Both the position numbers and the translations under genes were made by a program. Shown one piece after another: positions 59,975-64,000 of a stretch of DNA of 64,000 nt. Location of the stretch: positions 62,001 through 126,000 of the forward strand of contig JBMNKF010000007.1 in the NCBI GenBank assembly GCA_050952065.1. The letters run 5' to 3'. Below the pieces are notes generated by a model. That model saw only the letters and a list, made by a program, of their open reading frames with translations. It was not told where the DNA came from and made no database searches. Position 1 is the first letter of the stretch. Each line of letters starts with the position of its first letter. This DNA is from JAXGZG01 sp050952065 (GTDB taxonomy: Bacteria; Bacillota; Sulfobacillia; Fermentithermobacillales; Fermentithermobacillaceae).

Positions 59975-60844
59975 GTGTTGCAGCAAGTTCTAAACGGCCT
60001 TACTCTGGGAAGCACCTATGCGTTGATAGCCTTGGGATACACCATGGTTTATGGCGTGCTTCAGTTGATCAATTTCGCTCATGGCGAGGTCTATATGGCA
60101 GGGGCGTTCATGGGGCTCCTTCTCATACAGTCTGGGGGTGTTCCGTTTCCTTTGGCGCTTGTCCTCGCTATGGGCGGCGCTGCTCTTCTTGGAATGGTTA
60201 TCGAGAGGGTAGCCTACAGACCTCTTAGGAAGTCGTCGCGACTGGCCTGCCTAATCAGCGCCATAGGAATGTCAATCTTGTTGCAGAATCTCTTCCTAGT
60301 TATCATGGGACCCGAGACAAGAAGATTTCCGGTCCCTTTCAAGGTTGTGCAATACTCTCTGGGTGGCTTGCGGATTGGTTCCCTGGACATTCTCATCCTA
60401 TTGGTTTCTTTAGGTCTCATGATCGGACTTCATCTATTGGTCCACAGAACCATGATTGGAAAAGCCATGAGGGCCACCGCCCAGGACAGTAATACCGCAG
60501 GGCTGATGGGGATAAGCGTCAATGGTGTGATTTCTGTCACCTTTGCAGTTGGTTCGGCTCTTGCTGCAGCAGGCGGAGTGTTCGTGGGTATGAACTTCAA
60601 CGCAGTTGAACCGGGCATGGGTACGATGCCGGGGTTGAAAGGGTTCGTTGCTGCGGTCCTGGGAGGGATAGGCAGCATCCCCGGGGCCATGGCGGGAGGC
60701 GTTCTTCTCGGTATGGCTGAGGTGATGGGGGTAGCCCTGCTTCGTTCCGAGTGGAGAGATGCCATTGCCTTCGGAATCTTGACGGCAGTCTTGCTGCTGA
60801 AACCATCCGGCATCTTCGGAAGAACAACCCAGGAGAAGGTATAG
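59975..60844 (+). CDS. livH: Liv-type ABC transporter permease (LivH)
   Basis: A 289-residue permease with eight membrane segments. The L-x-x-G-S-x-Y-A-L-I-A-L-G-Y-T-M-V-Y-G opening, A-H-G-E-V-Y-M-A-G-A and the A-x-A-Q-D-x-x-x-A-x-L-M-G-I coupling segment are typical of LivH. GTG start after GGGGGTGA. It is 4 nt from livM. Confidence 0.92.
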   Translation: MLQQVLNGLTLGSTYALIALGYTMVYGVLQLINFAHGEVYMAGAFMGLLLIQSGGVPFPLALVLAMGGAALLGMVIERVAYRPLRKSSRLACLISAIGMSILLQNLFLVIMGPETRRFPVPFKVVQYSLGGLRIGSLDILILLVSLGLMIGLHLLVHRTMIGKAMRATAQDSNTAGLMGISVNGVISVTFAVGSALAAAGGVFVGMNFNAVEPGMGTMPGLKGFVAAVLGGIGSIPGAMAGGVLLGMAEVMGVALLRSEWRDAIAFGILTAVLLLKPSGIFGRTTQEKV

Positions 60845-60847
60845 ACC

Positions 60848-61729
60848 ATGTTAAGCCCTTACTATTACCAGATAATGGTCATCATCTGCATCAATGTTAT
60901 CTTGGCTCTCAGTCTGAATCTGATTACGGGCTTCGCAGGCCAACTGTCGCTGGGACATGCCGCATTCATGGGAATTGGGGCATATACTTCGGGAATCCTC
61001 ACGTCGATCTTGGGAGCGCCATTCCCATTGGCTCTCTTGGCAGGCGGCGTGGCCTCGGCTGCATGCGGATTGGGGATCGGCCTACCGACACTGCGATTGA
61101 AGGGAGATTACCTGGCCATCGCGACCCTGGGATTTGGGGAGATAATCAGAGTGGCCATTCTAAACATGAAGATAACCGGCGGACCATTCGGTCTGCGTAG
61201 CATACCCAAATCTACCAACTTGCCAATATCGCTGGTGCTCGCGGTCTTGGCGTGTATTGTGCTTCGGAGGATCGCCGCATCTCGCTTCGGGCGTGCGCTT
61301 GTAGCCATAAGAGAAGATGAGGTTGCCGCTCAGGCTATGGGTATCGACACCACCAGACACAAAGTCATCGCGTTCATGATAGGGGCGTTTTGGGCGGGGA
61401 TAGCAGGTGTTCTCTTTGCCCATTGGTTCCGATACCTAAACCCGTCATCTTTCACGTTTGTGAAGTCAGTGGAGATTCTCAGTATGGTCGTGTTGGGCGG
61501 GATGGGGAACCTCGCCGGTTCCGTGCTGGGGGCGCTTGTCCTCACGTATGCGCCCGAGTTCTTACGAAACATCTCACCCTTTGTGTCTCAGTACAGGATG
61601 CTTTTCTACGGTGCCCTCTTGGTGATCATGATGCTAGTCCGTCCCCAGGGGTTACTGGGAAGAAGCAAAAAGAAAGGCGCTCGTCACGATGATGACAGAA
61701 AAGTAGGTGGTTGCAGTGTCGTTTCTTGA
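60848..61729 (+). CDS. livM: Liv-type ABC transporter permease (LivM)
   Basis: A 293-residue permease. It begins with the A-L-S-L-N-L-I-T-G-F-A-G-Q-L-S-L-G-H-A-A-F-M-G segment of LivM proteins and has A-I-R-E-D-E-V-A-A-Q-A-M-G-I coupling sequence. AGGAGAAGG lies before the ATG. Its last 14 nt overlap livG. Confidence 0.92.
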   Translation: MLSPYYYQIMVIICINVILALSLNLITGFAGQLSLGHAAFMGIGAYTSGILTSILGAPFPLALLAGGVASAACGLGIGLPTLRLKGDYLAIATLGFGEIIRVAILNMKITGGPFGLRSIPKSTNLPISLVLAVLACIVLRRIAASRFGRALVAIREDEVAAQAMGIDTTRHKVIAFMIGAFWAGIAGVLFAHWFRYLNPSSFTFVKSVEILSMVVLGGMGNLAGSVLGALVLTYAPEFLRNISPFVSQYRMLFYGALLVIMMLVRPQGLLGRSKKKGARHDDDRKVGGCSVVS

Positions 61730-62489
61730 GATCACCCAGGTCACAAAGTCTTTCGGTGGGATCGTCGCCGTACGCGATGTCGACTTGTCCATAGGCAAGG
61801 GGGAGATACTTGGGCTGATCGGTCCCAACGGCGCGGGCAAGACCACCTTGTTCAACCTTGTCACAGGAATCTACCGCCCCACAGTGGGGGAGATCTCATA
61901 CCGCGGAAGAAGCCTATCCCGACTCAAGCCCCATGAGATAACCAGACTTGGAATGGCTCGAACCTTTCAGAACATCCGGCTGTTCGGCGAAATGTCCGCG
62001 TTGGAGAATGTCATGATCGGCAGACACTGTCGCACTACGGCTGGGGCGTGGGGCTCGGTCTTCCGCTTCCCTTGGGTTTTTCGGGAGGAGAAAGCGTCGC
62101 TTGAGCTATCCTTGGAGCTTCTGGACTTTGTGGGGCTTCACGTCGACCCGGACGAGAGAGCAGCGAACCTTTCCTATGGTCAACAGCGCCAGCTGGAGAT
62201 CGCAAGGGCATTGGCCACAGAGCCCGATCTGTTGCTCTTGGATGAACCGGCTGCCGGTATGAACCCCCAAGAGACCAAGGAACTGATCAGTCTCATCGGT
62301 AGGGTACGAGACACGGGCAGAACCATACTTCTCATCGAGCACGACATGAAGGTGGTCATGGGGACTGCAGACAGGGTTGCTGTCTTGGAGTACGGAATCA
62401 AAATAGCGGATGGTACTCCCTCTGAGATTCGCCGGAACGAGAAGGTCATCAAGGCCTACCTGGGAGATGATTCGGATTTTAGTGCTTAA
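61716..62489 (+). CDS. livG: Liv-type ABC transporter ATPase (LivG)
   Basis: A 257-residue ATPase. Walker A G-P-N-G-A-G-K-T-T, the A-R-T-F-Q-N-I-R-L-F Q-loop region, signature L-S-Y-G-Q-Q-R-Q and Walker B L-L-L-L-D-E-P-A-A-G-M-N. The A-R-T-F-Q segment and A-A-G-M-N are characteristic of LivG. GTG 61716 has AGGTGG 5 nt upstream. Confidence 0.92.
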   Translation: MSFLEITQVTKSFGGIVAVRDVDLSIGKGEILGLIGPNGAGKTTLFNLVTGIYRPTVGEISYRGRSLSRLKPHEITRLGMARTFQNIRLFGEMSALENVMIGRHCRTTAGAWGSVFRFPWVFREEKASLELSLELLDFVGLHVDPDERAANLSYGQQRQLEIARALATEPDLLLLDEPAAGMNPQETKELISLIGRVRDTGRTILLIEHDMKVVMGTADRVAVLEYGIKIADGTPSEIRRNEKVIKAYLGDDSDFSA

Positions 62490-63180
62490 GGGATTAGTGA
62501 CCCACTATGGTGCAATCAAGGCTCTTAAGGGCATTTCCCTTGAAGTAAGGCAAGGGGAAATCGTGGCTCTTATCGGCGCAAACGGCGCCGGAAAGACAAC
62601 GACCCTGAACGCCATCTCGGGGCTCATTCCCCCGTCTGAGGGTGACATTGTGTTTCAAGGACGGAGTATCGGCGGCGTCTCTCCAGAAAACATCGTGAAG
62701 ATGGGGATCTCTCATGTGCCAGAAGGACGAAGGGTGTTTTCGCAGATGACCGTCATGGAGAACCTGGAGCTGGGAGCGTATTCACGGTCCGACACTAGGG
62801 AAGTGAAACATGATCTGGACCAGGTTTTCCAAAGGTTTCCCCAGCTGGCCGACCGCAGGAGACAAGCCGCGGGCACCTTGAGCGGGGGAGAACAGCAGAT
62901 GCTGGCTATCGGACGGGCGCTCATGGCGCGTCCCAGACTTCTTTTGATGGATGAGCCTTCTATGGGTTTGGCGCCCAAGATCGTTCAGACCATATTCGAG
63001 ATTATCAGAGACATCAACCGTGCGGGTACAACAATCCTTCTGGTTGAGCAAAACGCACATCTTGCTCTGGCTACCGCCGGGCGCGCCTACGTGTTGGAGA
63101 CTGGAGCCATAGCGCTTCACGGCGATACCAGAGAATTGGCCAAGAACGAGCGAGTCCGTGAGGCGTACCTGGGTGAGTGA
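62467..63180 (+). CDS. livF: Liv-type ABC transporter ATPase (LivF)
   Basis: A 237-residue ATPase with Walker A G-A-N-G-A-G-K-T-T, H-V-P-E-G-R-R-V-F (a LivF hallmark), signature L-S-G-G-E-Q-Q-M and Walker B L-L-L-M-D-E-P-S-M-G-L-A. ATG 62467 lies within livG (23-nt overlap), giving the normal N-terminus. It completes the five-gene importer. Confidence 0.9.
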   Translation: MIRILVLKGLVTHYGAIKALKGISLEVRQGEIVALIGANGAGKTTTLNAISGLIPPSEGDIVFQGRSIGGVSPENIVKMGISHVPEGRRVFSQMTVMENLELGAYSRSDTREVKHDLDQVFQRFPQLADRRRQAAGTLSGGEQQMLAIGRALMARPRLLLMDEPSMGLAPKIVQTIFEIIRDINRAGTTILLVEQNAHLALATAGRAYVLETGAIALHGDTRELAKNERVREAYLGE

Positions 63181-63287
63181 ACTCAGGTTTACTGAGCAGG
63201 TTCACTGAGTTTTCAAAAGGGAAGGCAGACTGTGGTAAGAGATGCGGACAAACTGGTAAGATGGGCGCACAAGGCAGGTGGTACCGG

Positions 63288-64000
63288 GTGATTCTCTCAA
63301 GCCAAGAGCGGGACATGTTGGAAGGCAAGTTCGGTGAAGGCGCGAGACTTGCTATGCAGGTCGTCACCGAAGTCGGTCAGCTGTATGGGGCGGAAAGACT
63401 AGTCGCAGTCAGTCAGGTGCACATTGATGGGTGTCTCTACGGGGCGGTGGGAGACGCGGGGTTGGAATTTGCAGAAAAACTGGCTGCCGTGGGAGCCAAA
63501 GTTAGAGTGCCCACCACTTTGAACGTTACGTCACGAGATATTGAACGGTGGCGAGAATTTCGGATACCAGAGGATTTCTCCGAAAAGTCCCGGCGAATGG
63601 AAAAGGCGTACTTGGCGATGGGCTGCATTCCCACATGGACTTGTGCACCTTATCAGGTGGGTATCGTCCCCAGATTCGGAGAGCAGATCGCCTGGGCCGA
63701 GTCTAACGCCATATGCTTCGCAAACTCAGTGTTGGGGGCCCGCACCAATCGCTACGCGGACCTTGTGGATATTTGCTGTGCAGTGGTTGGGAAGGCACCC
63801 TACTTTGGGCTTCATATTGCGGCCAACAGAAGGAGTCAGGTTCTCATAGAGTTTGACTTGTCTTGTCGAGAGATCTTGACAAACGATAGAGCGTACTCAG
63901 CAGCCGGTTACCTGGTGGGTGAGATAGCTGGGAGCCGGATACCCGCCATACTTGGTATACCCCACGACGTCTCAACTGACCATCTCAAGGTTTTTAGCGC
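63288..64000 (+). CDS. Aconitase X catalytic subunit (partial, runs off window)
   Basis: The frame is open from GTG 63288 (AGGTGG 6 nt upstream) to the window end, giving 237 residues of an aconitase X (DUF521) large subunit. Signature segments are V-S-Q-V-H-I-D-G, M-G-C-I-P-T-W-T-C-A-P-Y and E-S-N-A-I-C-F-A-N-S-V-L-G-A-R-T-N-R-Y, with cysteines expected to bind an iron-sulfur cluster. Known bacterial members dehydrate cis-3-hydroxy-L-proline, and archaeal ones mevalonate 5-phosphate. A small subunit gene usually adjoins and may lie beyond the window. It begins 107 nt after livF and may be co-transcribed with the transporter. Confidence 0.85.
   Translation, partial: MILSSQERDMLEGKFGEGARLAMQVVTEVGQLYGAERLVAVSQVHIDGCLYGAVGDAGLEFAEKLAAVGAKVRVPTTLNVTSRDIERWREFRIPEDFSEKSRRMEKAYLAMGCIPTWTCAPYQVGIVPRFGEQIAWAESNAICFANSVLGARTNRYADLVDICCAVVGKAPYFGLHIAANRRSQVLIEFDLSCREILTNDRAYSAAGYLVGEIAGSRIPAILGIPHDVSTDHLKVFS

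Overview
The window reads as one chromosomal stretch of a Bacillota (Firmicutes) bacterium, most likely an uncultured clostridial or Limnochordia-like lineage. Support comes from purine-rich Shine-Dalgarno sites before almost every gene, frequent GTG and TTG starts, SPOCS, GerMN and Gmad2 spore-type domains, SLH domains, a Bacillus-type LexA operator pair, a c-di-AMP riboswitch and YkvI, VanW and Ecs-like families. No rRNA, CRISPR array or prophage is seen. Species-level placement is not possible from what is visible.

Layout. 1-3.1 kb: the tail of a Gmad2 protein, a YkvI-like permease, a PHP phosphoesterase and an unrecognised kinase-like gene. 3.1-9.3 kb: a PflX-like radical SAM enzyme, a double FMN-binding protein overlapping a NarL-type two-component system, an ECF sigma factor and a VanW protein. 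9.3-15.8 kb: an M42 aminopeptidase, then an SOS-type mutagenesis cassette (ImuB-like, DUF6504-like, DnaE2-like) behind a strong promoter and two LexA-like boxes, and an RsmD-like methylase. 15.9-20.6 kb: a HypE-like protein and a translationally coupled operon of a membrane coiled-coil protein, a DUF1257/Ycf35-like protein, two DUF2997-like small proteins, a Ycf46-like AAA ATPase and an Nfu scaffold. 20.9-29 kb: SPOCS-SH3, CAP and SH3 proteins, an OmpR-type two-component pair with a GerMN lipoprotein, and a CapA-SLH protein. 29.2-29.8 kb: a six-gene tRNA operon with a clear promoter and terminator.

30-38.4 kb is more accessory. A permease-prefix-type protein and an ExoIII are followed by a MutM fragment and a broken DUF4332-like gene split by a complete IS21-family element (56-bp inverted repeats, 4-bp target duplication). 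An SPL-like radical SAM protein, a universal stress protein with an apparent AUA start, a DUF6054-like protein and a CPBP protease follow. 38.4-47.6 kb, on the minus strand, holds an EcsAB-like exporter with a membrane-anchored ClpP-class protease, then a peptide/nickel ABC importer (SBP-B-C-D-F). The importer's leader carries a c-di-AMP (ydaO-type) riboswitch, and its binding protein is circularly permuted: the canonical C-terminal third precedes the canonical N-terminal part.

47.7-57.9 kb: a creatininase-family amidohydrolase, a membrane beta-propeller protein, a glycine-rich TPM-like protein with PspA, an MFS transporter, an HTH protein, an M28 peptidase and a patatin-like lipase. 58-64 kb: a long non-coding leader with an intrinsic terminator, then a complete Liv-type amino-acid ABC transporter (J-H-M-G-F) and an aconitase X gene running off the window end. 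The many peptidases and peptide or amino-acid transporters suggest a heterotroph living on peptides and amino acids. The most noteworthy items are the permuted binding protein under c-di-AMP control, the SOS mutasome, the Ycf35/Ycf46-like operon and the IS21-split gene chimera.
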